Source of the DNA: Desulfobulbus alkaliphilus
GTDB taxonomy: Bacteria > Desulfobacterota > Desulfobulbia > Desulfobulbales > Desulfobulbaceae
Length of the DNA: 64,000 bases
Assembly: GCF_016918545.1 (NCBI RefSeq)
Contig: NZ_JAFFQC010000002.1
Coordinates: forward strand, 62,001 to 126,000
Direction of reading: 5' to 3'
Below are positions 57,042 through 64,000 of the stretch, piece after piece (position 1 is the first letter of the stretch; each line of letters starts with the position of its first letter). The translations under genes were made by a program, and so were the position numbers. The notes beneath the pieces were generated by a model, which was not told the DNA's origin, ran no database searches, and saw only the letters and a program-made list of their open reading frames with translations.

Positions 57042-59522
57042 TTACGGTTCCTCAGGGGCTCGTTTCGCCATGAAGTCGTCCACCAGTGCGTCCACTTGAT
57101 CCGGTTCGCGCAACCCCATATCCATAAGTCGGGTCATGGCAAGAATATACCCTAATTCGGTCAGGCGCTGCAAGATGTCGACATCCATGCTTCGAGAAAA
57201 TCGGGCATCCAGGAGGTCACCACGACGGGTCATGCGAAAACCGAAATGGCTGAGAACCCGATCAATGAAATCCAGTCGATGGATTCGCTGATCAAAGGCG
57301 GCCCCACCACCTTTGAAACGAAAACTGATATAATTATTGTCGACCTTGGGACCGCAGAAGGCATCCACCACGGAAAAATGATACCCGAAACGGACCATTA
57401 TGTGGAGATAGATGTCGGAAACCACCACGTAACTGGCCAGAAACCTGGCATCTGTACTGAAAATCCCCGCACTGACCCGATCAAAGGTCTCCCAGTCCAC
57501 ATGGGTCAGACTGTCCGACCATGGCACCTCGGGATCGGCCAGCCCCTCCCAGAAAGCTTTGAGCAGAGAACTTTTGAAATCTTCCGGAACAAACTCGGTT
57601 TTACCGGCGGCATGGGCATGCAAACCATCACCAAGATCAAGAATATACAGGATCAAGGGCAAATCGGTAACGAGTTTCTTGGCGCCGGACATGGCTGCAC
57701 CGCGTGCATCCACCAGGGAAAACATGCTGTTCACACTCGTTTCATGCATGTACCGCACCAGATCATGGAGCGAACGGGCCAACTGCCATTGAAAATCCGG
57801 TGATTGCGGATCGGTGAGATGCAAACGGGTGAGCAGGGGGATGACTGCCTCCTGGCGTGCCGATAACGGACGGCGATTGACGTTGTTCTGGCCTAAGGAC
57901 AACTCCTGAGGACATCCGGACACAATCCGCCCTTGATCCGCATCCACTGTGATCAGCTGTCCGGGCGAAAACGAGGAAAAAGCAAGGTCTCCAACCAGGA
58001 CCGGCAACCCGAACTCCCTGGCCACGGAAGCAAAATGGCTGCCTCGGCTGCCGGCAAGACTGACCACGGCAGCCACCTGACCAACAATCCGTACCAGCGC
58101 CGGGCTGAGATTGTGCACGAGAATAACAGACCCGAAAGGTATTTCTGCCGGATCGCTGACAGTTTCAACTAGAAATACCGGCCCACAGCCCACCCCGGAA
58201 GAAGCCGGAATCAATCCTTCAGCGAGAAGATCTGCCGCATCAAGAGGAAATTCCGGAGTCCGGGGCAAGGGAGACACCGACTGCGATGGACAGGCAATGG
58301 GCCTGCTCTGCAGGATATACGGTGTACCGGCATGATCCACAACCCATTCAATATCCTGAGGATGGGTAAAAATACGCTCCAGTTCCATGCCCATCCCGGC
58401 GAGGCGAAGCCCAAGGCCTGGTTCCAAAACCGGTTTTCCCTCAACTTTCGGTTCGCTGAGCAGGACAGGTTCGGGAGCACGACTGAAAGAAAGCACCTGC
58501 GGCCTGAGACTGCCGTCCACCAGGTACCGTCCCGGGGCTGCCACGGCGTACAGCGCCAGACTCTCCCGTTCCCTGTCGCCTTGCTCTGTACATTGATCCG
58601 GGTCCCGTGTATACATAACCCCGGCAGCCAGGGCATCCACCATGGGCATGATCAAAACAGCCATGGGAACTTCTTCATCGGCTAATCCATGTAGAATGCG
58701 ATAGGTAACAGCCTTGGGGGCGTATCTGCTGGCCAGGACTCGTTTATAGGCCATGATCACCTGGTCCCGCCCTACCCCGAGTTCACTGGAAAACTGACCG
58801 GCAAAGGAGACCTTACCGTCTTCGCTGACCGCGGAAGACCGTAAGGCCACCGTGCCGCCATCACTGCAGAAATGATCCGCCACCCTGGTCAGTTCGATGG
58901 CAATCTCATCAGGCACCTCCGCAGCCAGGACAGCGCCCTGCGCCTGATAACAAAGCCGCGAGACGTCCTCGGTTTCGGCCAGTACAATCTGCTGCAAAAT
59001 ACGACGTAACTGCAGATCCAACCTCTTATGCTGCATAACTCGGTTACATGCTGTTGTCGTGACGACAAAAGCGGGCAGCACTGGGATATCAGGGGAGAGA
59101 GCTGCTGTGGCAAGGTTGGCAGCCTTGCCACCGACCAATTGCGGCTTGTCGGCACACTCGTCCAGAGGGACAATAAAGGGGGGGGTATCACCGGTGGTGG
59201 GGAATGAAGTGAGTGTTTCCTGTATCTGGCGTTCGATCGTTACAAGATGCTGCTGAATGTTCCGGAAGCGGACCGGATCCATCTTTTTTAAGGCCTCAGC
59301 CATGCCGGCAACTTCAGCGACCAATCGGGAAGAAAGCCAGACCACCCTGGCGTGGTCCACAGGGTTTGTCCCGTAAAAATGTTCCTCCAGGTCGGCGATC
59401 AACTCAAGGCAGCTGTTGTCATGGACGATCAGTTCCCTGAACGCCGAGTATTTTTTGCGCAGAAGTACGCTCGGAGAAAACAGCTTTCCCGTCAGATAGT
59501 TGAAAATTTGTCGCCAGTTCAT
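57042..59522 (-). CDS. PEP synthase/PPDK-like phosphotransferase with unrecognised C-terminal domain
   Basis: An 826-residue protein. After a helical start (1-115), residues 120-415 form the ATP-grasp nucleotide-binding half of PEP synthase/pyruvate phosphate dikinase: VGGKAANLA, LRSSAVSEDGKVSFAGQ, AAGVMYTRDP and YILQSRPI. Residues about 440-560 are the swivelling phosphohistidine domain, with the His in GSRGSHFASVARE in place of the usual TSHAA. The PEP-binding barrel of true PEP synthases is missing; residues 580-826 are an all-helical-looking region I do not recognise. It may phosphorylate another acceptor, as rifampin phosphotransferase does with a different layout. Co-transcribed with the phosphatase gene. 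Confidence 0.8.
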   Translation of the reverse strand: MNWRQIFNYLTGKLFSPSVLLRKKYSAFRELIVHDNSCLELIADLEEHFYGTNPVDHARVVWLSSRLVAEVAGMAEALKKMDPVRFRNIQQHLVTIERQIQETLTSFPTTGDTPPFIVPLDECADKPQLVGGKAANLATAALSPDIPVLPAFVVTTTACNRVMQHKRLDLQLRRILQQIVLAETEDVSRLCYQAQGAVLAAEVPDEIAIELTRVADHFCSDGGTVALRSSAVSEDGKVSFAGQFSSELGVGRDQVIMAYKRVLASRYAPKAVTYRILHGLADEEVPMAVLIMPMVDALAAGVMYTRDPDQCTEQGDRERESLALYAVAAPGRYLVDGSLRPQVLSFSRAPEPVLLSEPKVEGKPVLEPGLGLRLAGMGMELERIFTHPQDIEWVVDHAGTPYILQSRPIACPSQSVSPLPRTPEFPLDAADLLAEGLIPASSGVGCGPVFLVETVSDPAEIPFGSVILVHNLSPALVRIVGQVAAVVSLAGSRGSHFASVAREFGLPVLVGDLAFSSFSPGQLITVDADQGRIVSGCPQELSLGQNNVNRRPLSARQEAVIPLLTRLHLTDPQSPDFQWQLARSLHDLVRYMHETSVNSMFSLVDARGAAMSGAKKLVTDLPLILYILDLGDGLHAHAAGKTEFVPEDFKSSLLKAFWEGLADPEVPWSDSLTHVDWETFDRVSAGIFSTDARFLASYVVVSDIYLHIMVRFGYHFSVVDAFCGPKVDNNYISFRFKGGGAAFDQRIHRLDFIDRVLSHFGFRMTRRGDLLDARFSRSMDVDILQRLTELGYILAMTRLMDMGLREPDQVDALVDDFMAKRAPEEP

Positions 59523-59651
59523 GCCACAGTCTTTTGCAATGCTACGGTCAGCGCAACACGATCATAGCTTGTTGCACCCTAATGCCTATCCAGACCAGGC
59601 TCAATTCTCCTGGCACTGTGTTGCGCTGTCAAATGCACTCCTCCTGAAATG

Positions 59652-59784
59652 AATCAAATCCGTGACGGCTGGACTGTTATTTTAGATATATCTTGCTGTA
59701 ATCATATTGTAATTGCAGCAAAATCCTTACAGGTAACCTTTACCAGCCGCCCTTCGGGCCGCCCTGGCCTGTCATCAACTTCCG
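59652..59784 (-). repeat. Half copy of the dispersed element
   Basis: Begins AAATCCGTGACGGCTGGAC and keeps the AT-rich half (GATATATCTTGCTGTAATCATATTG) and CCAGCCGCCCTTCGG, then decays; only a faint trace of the hairpin arm is left before the membrane protein stop. It lies between the phosphotransferase and the membrane protein genes. Confidence 0.75.
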
Positions 59785-60441
59785 TTATTTTTTCGCTGTC
59801 AGCCCGTCACCCAAATCCGGCAACCGCTGCTCGGTCCAGAATTTTTCAGGAAGTCCCTTGTGTTCGTGCAGTTCTTCCCATTTGATCATTTCCACTTCTC
59901 CCTGGTCAAGACCGACTCGAGGATCGCGATTAAAAAAATAGAGATATGGCTTGACTTTGTTCCACAGTATCCGGGCCAGGATGTACATCGGAATCGGGAC
60001 CGCGGCAAACCCGACCGTATCGCCGAAAAAGGGTAAAGAAAACAGCAGTTCGAACTCAACCCGGGAAAAACGTGTTGCCATCCAGGCCAGGGCAAAGGGG
60101 ACCGGCCACAGATAAGCGGCGCCATGGGTCACCATATTAAAAAAATATTTTCCAAAGGCCTCGTTCGCCTCTTTATTGCACGAGCGATAACTTTCTTTAT
60201 CCTTGATGACAATCGCCTTGACGGAAAGATTATGCATCCTCACCGCCTGGGCCCGCAGGGCGTTCACATGGCGCCCGTTGACCGCTGACACCAGTCGAAA
60301 GGTCATTTCTCCAAAAAGCACACACCACGCGCAGAGAACAAAGGTGCCAAAGAAAAATCCAACAATAGGGACCGCAAAGACCCTGTACGGTGCGATGAGC
60401 ACCGCATCAAGAGCGGCAAAGAGCACAGGCCATAATTCCAT
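59785..60441 (-). CDS. Membrane protein of unknown function next to TauE exporter
   Basis: A 218-residue protein with three or four hydrophobic segments: LDAVLIAPYRVFAVPIVGFFFGTFVLCAWCVLF, AAYLWPVPFALAWMA and VGFAAVPIPMYILARIL, with a charged cytoplasmic-looking middle and tail. GGAGC lies before ATG 60441, which is preferred to the longer start. It is 230 bases after the TauE/SafE gene, beyond a terminator-like hairpin, and may work with it. Confidence 0.7.
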   Translation of the reverse strand: MELWPVLFAALDAVLIAPYRVFAVPIVGFFFGTFVLCAWCVLFGEMTFRLVSAVNGRHVNALRAQAVRMHNLSVKAIVIKDKESYRSCNKEANEAFGKYFFNMVTHGAAYLWPVPFALAWMATRFSRVEFELLFSLPFFGDTVGFAAVPIPMYILARILWNKVKPYLYFFNRDPRVGLDQGEVEMIKWEELHEHKGLPEKFWTEQRLPDLGDGLTAKK

Positions 60442-60557
60442 GATTATACTGCTCCGGTCAGGATAAAGAAAAAGCAATGAGAAGAGCCAAGTCTACTGGA
60501 CCGACCTGGCAGCCTGGATTCTTGGTTCTTTGCTGGGCAACGCAGCAGTGATCACTC

Positions 60558-60593
60558 CCAAAAAGGAAGCCCCTGTCAGAAGAGGCTTCCTTT
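60558..60593 (-). terminator. Intrinsic terminator after the TauE/SafE gene
   Basis: On the minus strand AAGGAAGCC (60592-60584) pairs with GGCTTCCTT (60571-60563), a 9 bp stem with a 12-base loop, followed by TTTTT. About 80 bases after the exporter stop. Confidence 0.8.
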
Positions 60594-60670
60594 CCGCGAT
60601 CTAAAACAGGTTTGTTTTCCGGTGAAGATCTTCCAATCACATCGTTAAAGGGGATCAATATTGTCAATAA

Positions 60671-61825
60671 TCAACCACCGGTAATCAGACTGATGAGGTC
60701 TTTACCCAAAAATCCTCTGGCCATGAAGTTAAAGCCGACGTAAAAGGCCAGAACAATAAAAATTCTGGTCAAGATCTTGTCCGGAATATATTGCGATGTC
60801 CTCGGCCCAATCATGGATCCGACAAAAATACCCGCCAGCTGGGTGCCGATGAGCGGCCAATGCACCAGGGCCCCGGCGGCAAGGTAGCTCAGGATACTGG
60901 TAATCATGCCAATGAGCACTGCCATGGCCGATGTTCCCGCCGCCAGATACATAGGCAGTCCGGTCACACTGGTCAGAAAGGGAACAAGTATGAACCCTCC
61001 ACCTACTCCGAGGAAGGCCGCAATGGAGGCGATTATGAAACCGCCAAGTACTGCATAGAGCGGATTGAGTGAAAATTCGACCCCGTAAAAGGTAAACACT
61101 ATCCTGGACAGACTGAATTTCCTGACTTTCACGCCCAGTTCGCTGGTGTCGACAGCTTCACCGGCTTTTTTCTTTTTGACCGTTGCTTCAAAAGCGTTGG
61201 CAGCCTCCTTGGCTTTTTTCTTTCTTTTCGATCCGGCTGGTGTAGTTTCATACAGCATGTAGCAGCCGAGAAAAAGAACGAAAATACCAAAAAAACCGAC
61301 ATATTCGCGGAAGGAAATCTTGCCGGCGGTCAGGGTTGGTACCAGATAGCTGCCCAGGATCGAGCCAATGGCCAGAAAAAGGCCCACCGGCCAGACAAGG
61401 CGCCCGAGTTTAAGGTAGTTGAATGTTGAAACCAGAGCACTGAAACCGACCATAAACTGATTGGACACGCGGATGGAGTCGGTGACCGCCTTATTCAGGG
61501 TTGGGGAGGTCTGCCTGAAGTCTGCCGCATAATTTCCCAACCCATACACGGAAATATGCCCTATACCGGCCATGATACCGCCAAAGGCGCCCACCGTGGA
61601 AAAAATCCATCCGACCCAGATAGCCCACACAAAGGCCATGATCAGATTGATCTGGGGACCACCCGGAATGCCCAGATATCCCGGGGCGTCCTCGGGATTA
61701 ATGGCATTTGCAGATACCCCCTGGCTGATACCTTCCGCCAACGGGTCGGCAAGCGCTGCTCCCCCTGTGGCAAAACCGCACAGCAGTAGAGCGGACAAAA
61801 CAATGAGCATAAATCTCTTGTGCAT
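60671..61825 (-). CDS. TauE/SafE family sulfite/anion exporter
   Basis: A 384-residue membrane protein. It opens with a signal-like hydrophobic stretch (MLIVLSALLLCGFATGGAALA region) and has two TauE repeats: the first with FGGIMAGIGHIS and the second with IASIAAFLGVGGGFILVPFLTSVTG and FVGSMIGPRTSQYIPD. A charged Lys-rich cytoplasmic loop (SKRKKKAKEAANAFEATVKKKK, split here at about 210-235) separates them. The family exports sulfite or related sulfur anions, which fits a sulfur-metabolising organism, but the substrate is inferred. Confidence 0.88.
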   Translation of the reverse strand: MHKRFMLIVLSALLLCGFATGGAALADPLAEGISQGVSANAINPEDAPGYLGIPGGPQINLIMAFVWAIWVGWIFSTVGAFGGIMAGIGHISVYGLGNYAADFRQTSPTLNKAVTDSIRVSNQFMVGFSALVSTFNYLKLGRLVWPVGLFLAIGSILGSYLVPTLTAGKISFREYVGFFGIFVLFLGCYMLYETTPAGSKRKKKAKEAANAFEATVKKKKAGEAVDTSELGVKVRKFSLSRIVFTFYGVEFSLNPLYAVLGGFIIASIAAFLGVGGGFILVPFLTSVTGLPMYLAAGTSAMAVLIGMITSILSYLAAGALVHWPLIGTQLAGIFVGSMIGPRTSQYIPDKILTRIFIVLAFYVGFNFMARGFLGKDLISLITGG

Positions 61826-62036
61826 ACTTTTCCTCCTGATGTTGAGATGAAAAACTTCTTTCCTGGTGCCTCTTCAGCAACGAATCACTGTGCTCACCGA
61901 AGCCCGACACCCTGCCTGCCCGCATACGACGCGCTGGTTCACGATTGCGGTTTCCTGGATGTACAATCTTCTCCTTGCACCCGGTGAACGGTTACCGTAC
62001 ATACCTCCTTTTCATCCGCACCGGCTTTATTCCCTG

Positions 62037-62254
62037 CCTGAATCCGTGAGCGTTCGTCCGTGCGTCAGCTTGGTTGTTCGTGACCTTTCGATTAATGGAC
62101 ACTTTATCGGACGGTTACGGGCAATGAAGATGGCGTGCGGACGGATGCCCCGAAGGGCGGCGGGTGAAAGTTATTGCCAAGGATTCCGCGGCAATTATAA
62201 AATGATTACAGTAATATATGCCCAAAACAAGCGTCCAGCCGTCACGGATTCAGG
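62037..62254 (+). mobile_element. MITE-like dispersed element, full copy
   Basis: 218 bp with perfect 13 bp terminal repeats at both ends (CCTGAATCCGTGA). No clean 5 bp direct repeat is seen (CCCTG left, TCCTT right). Its right end overlaps the last codons of the minus-strand HisKA gene and gives that gene its stop. The gap up to the TauE gene (61826-62036) shows no further feature. Confidence 0.93.
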
Positions 62255-63924
62255 TCCTTGGTATCGGTGAAGGTCAATATCCTGCTGGTCCCGACATACT
62301 CTTTCCCGGTGAATCCGGTCATCGAAGTCATCTTTCGGGTCAGTTCACCGATTTGCCGTAGATTGCGGATGATTATTTCCAATTCACCGGCCTCTTCGGG
62401 TTGCGTTCGGTCCTCGGCGAGCAATTCCGCCGTCCCTAATGCCGCAAACAATGGGGTGTTGATCTCATGAGCCACGGTCCCGGCCAATTCGACGACCCCC
62501 TGTAGTTTGCCACGCTCCATCTTTTCTTCCGCCAGCATCCGTTCACTGGTAATGTCACGAATGATCTCGACGACATAGTCTATGTGTCCATCCGCATCAA
62601 AAATCGGCGATGCCGTCCGTTCGAGCCAACGCGTCCCTTCGCTGCCGGGAGACTTCTGGATAAAGGGCTGCATCGTTTTCCCCTGAAGGATCTGATCGAC
62701 CGGGCAGCAGGCAGCATCAGCGGTGCAGGTACACAGTTCGCCGTACTCCATGCCCAGAATCTCAGCCTCCTTTTTACCCGTGGCGTCAAGAAAAACCTGA
62801 TTGGCAAGAACCACTCGGCGTTGACGATCAAGAACAAGCAGTTGATGCTGCAGGCTATTGATAATGTCGGCAAGAAACTGTTCATGCGCCTCGATCCGTT
62901 CGACAAGCCCATTGATCTGTTGATAGCTTCTGGCATTGCGAATGGCTGAACCACCCACTTCGGCCAGGGTGACGGCAAAACGGACCTCGGTATCGGTAAA
63001 CACCCTGGGAGCATCGGCCAGAATGCGCATGACTCCAATCACTTCTTCATTGACCTGCACCGGAACAGCCAGCAGCGATACAATTCCTTCATCAAGCATC
63101 TGCTGCCGGTATTCAACCCTTCGATCACTGCTGACATCATAAATTGCCACGGGTTCTCCACTGAGAACCATGCGGATATTCTGTTCCTTTTCAACCATTC
63201 CTCGCTGCAGATATCTGTCAGAAACACCCGAGGCTGCTACCAGCTCCAGTCGCTTTTTGTCAGGATCCAGCAGTCGCAGGGTGCAGGCTTTGGTATTCAT
63301 GGCCACCGCAACCCGTTCAACAATGGAACGAAGCACGGCATCCAGATCCAGGGTTGAATTGACCAGCCGGGAAATCTCCTGAATTTCACGAAGAAAATTC
63401 AACTGGTTGGCCATCTCGCGAAACATCCGCCCATGGGAAATGACAACACCAACCTGTTCGGCGAGGACCATGGAAGAAGAGATCTCGCTCGAGGAGAAAT
63501 TTCTTGGCTTCCGGGTGAGAAGACGCATGATACCGATGAGTTCACCCTGGAAAACTATAGGCAGTGTGAGGACTCCCTTGATCCCTTCACGAACGGCTGC
63601 TTCCCGGAAAGGATAGAAGGGGTTCTCGTCGACATGGGAATCAGAGACCGGGCATCCCGAACGAACCCGGGCCATGGTGGCTTCCGTATCGATAATCTCC
63701 CGGGAAAGATATTCAATAGAAACACCATGGGCTGCACCGAGTACAAAAGAACGGGTCGAGGTGTCAAGCAACCGGATAGTGCAGGCATCGATGCCGAGCA
63801 ATTGCGGCAGGCTGCGGACAATGGTATCCATAATCTCCTGGGGATCAAACACCATCGAGGTCAGCCCGGCGACCTTGCCAACGACCTGGAGAAACTGGTA
63901 CTCAAGTGTTTGCTGATTCTCCAC
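62242..63924 (-). CDS. GAF-GAF-PAS sensor protein with HisKA but no ATPase domain
   Basis: A 560-residue cytoplasmic sensor. Two GAF domains (about 20-180 and 190-345), a PAS domain (about 355-470, with DITSERMLAEEK at its end) and a HisKA dimerisation/phospho-acceptor helix with H486 in AGTVAHEINTPL. No HATPase catalytic domain follows: the protein ends 74 residues after the His with EYVGTSRI and a tail LNP whose stop comes from the dispersed element. Either it is a natural HisKA-only protein, phosphorylated by another kinase, or the insertion cut off the end. The EYVG-type close before the element supports the first view. Confidence 0.85.
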   Translation of the reverse strand: MENQQTLEYQFLQVVGKVAGLTSMVFDPQEIMDTIVRSLPQLLGIDACTIRLLDTSTRSFVLGAAHGVSIEYLSREIIDTEATMARVRSGCPVSDSHVDENPFYPFREAAVREGIKGVLTLPIVFQGELIGIMRLLTRKPRNFSSSEISSSMVLAEQVGVVISHGRMFREMANQLNFLREIQEISRLVNSTLDLDAVLRSIVERVAVAMNTKACTLRLLDPDKKRLELVAASGVSDRYLQRGMVEKEQNIRMVLSGEPVAIYDVSSDRRVEYRQQMLDEGIVSLLAVPVQVNEEVIGVMRILADAPRVFTDTEVRFAVTLAEVGGSAIRNARSYQQINGLVERIEAHEQFLADIINSLQHQLLVLDRQRRVVLANQVFLDATGKKEAEILGMEYGELCTCTADAACCPVDQILQGKTMQPFIQKSPGSEGTRWLERTASPIFDADGHIDYVVEIIRDITSERMLAEEKMERGKLQGVVELAGTVAHEINTPLFAALGTAELLAEDRTQPEEAGELEIIIRNLRQIGELTRKMTSMTGFTGKEYVGTSRILTFTDTKDLNP

Positions 63925-64000
63925 GACAGCCTCTCGTCTGTGACTCAGTAGCGCTCATGGGGCAACGATGGATTTTGTTCTGAGCAACACATTCCGAACC

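Noticed and set aside
62039-62270. Open reading frame through the element (SVRPCVSxVV...MKMACGR) repeated in several copies
   Set aside because: The frame is carried by the hairpin arms, has no start or ribosome site of its own, and is interrupted in several copies; it looks like a by-product of the repeat.

Overview
The window is a 64 kb piece of a Gram-negative bacterial chromosome. Gene content points to an anaerobic deltaproteobacterium of the Desulfobacterota, most likely Desulfobulbales-like: an HdrD-like iron-sulfur CCG-domain protein, an electron-transfer flavoprotein with a built-in ferredoxin domain inside a fatty-acid operon, a TauE/SafE exporter, Tol and Mla envelope systems, and many signalling proteins with GAF, PAS, REC, GGDEF and PilZ domains. 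This placement is inferred from gene content; no rRNA gene is present.

Layout. 0.3-2 kb: a broken alcohol dehydrogenase/TrpD chimera and a methyltransferase. 2-7.5 kb: a REC-GGDEF protein with an unknown partner, a PfpI-family protein, small unknown genes, a truncated HNH-type restriction gene and a GNAT acetyltransferase. 7.5-18 kb: CopA copper ATPase, a REP-associated tyrosine transposase, an iron-sulfur CCG protein, a homospermidine-synthase-like dehydrogenase, pirin, tRNA-His, a zinc-ribbon protein and a PDT-ACT-prephenate dehydrogenase fusion. 18.5-21.5 kb: a MrfA helicase fused to a MrfB-type nuclease. 21.5-27.7 kb (minus strand): tolQ-tolR-tolA-tolB-cpoB, then tlyA and an SH3 protein. 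28-35 kb: a thioredoxin-reductase-like flavoprotein, darP-coaBC, a lipoprotein, and tatD-yggS-ugd. 35-41 kb: an orphan pilC, eno, ihfA, a ParB-like protein, then ribD and nrdR on the minus strand. 42-50.7 kb (minus strand): a ten-gene fatty-acid operon yceD-rpmF-plsX-fabH-acd-etfB-etfA-fabG-acpP-fabF followed by rpiB and a clear terminator. 51.4-55 kb: mlaE-F-D-A-C. 55-64 kb: a PilZ protein, a tyrosine/dual-specificity phosphatase next to a PEP-synthase-like phosphotransferase, a TauE/SafE exporter with a membrane partner, and a GAF-GAF-PAS-HisKA protein.

The most striking non-gene signal is a family of about 217 bp repeats. Nine near-complete copies and four fragments lie between genes across the whole window. 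Each has a 13 bp terminal inverted repeat (CCTGAATCCGTGA) and a long imperfect hairpin at one end. Four copies are flanked by perfect 5 bp direct repeats (TATGT, GAGGA, ATACT, ACATC) and a fifth by a 4/5 match, so the family has moved by transposition: it is a MITE-type element. In three places its terminal repeat supplies the last codons and stop of a gene. The end sequence and the 5 bp duplication recall IS1380-family ends; no such transposase is in the window.

Other points of interest are a GGDEF domain with the Asp-to-Ser change seen in Hypr (cyclic AMP-GMP) synthases, the MrfA-MrfB fusion, the phosphatase/phosphotransferase pair with an unrecognised C-terminal domain, and the acyl-CoA dehydrogenase/ETF genes within the fatty-acid synthesis operon.
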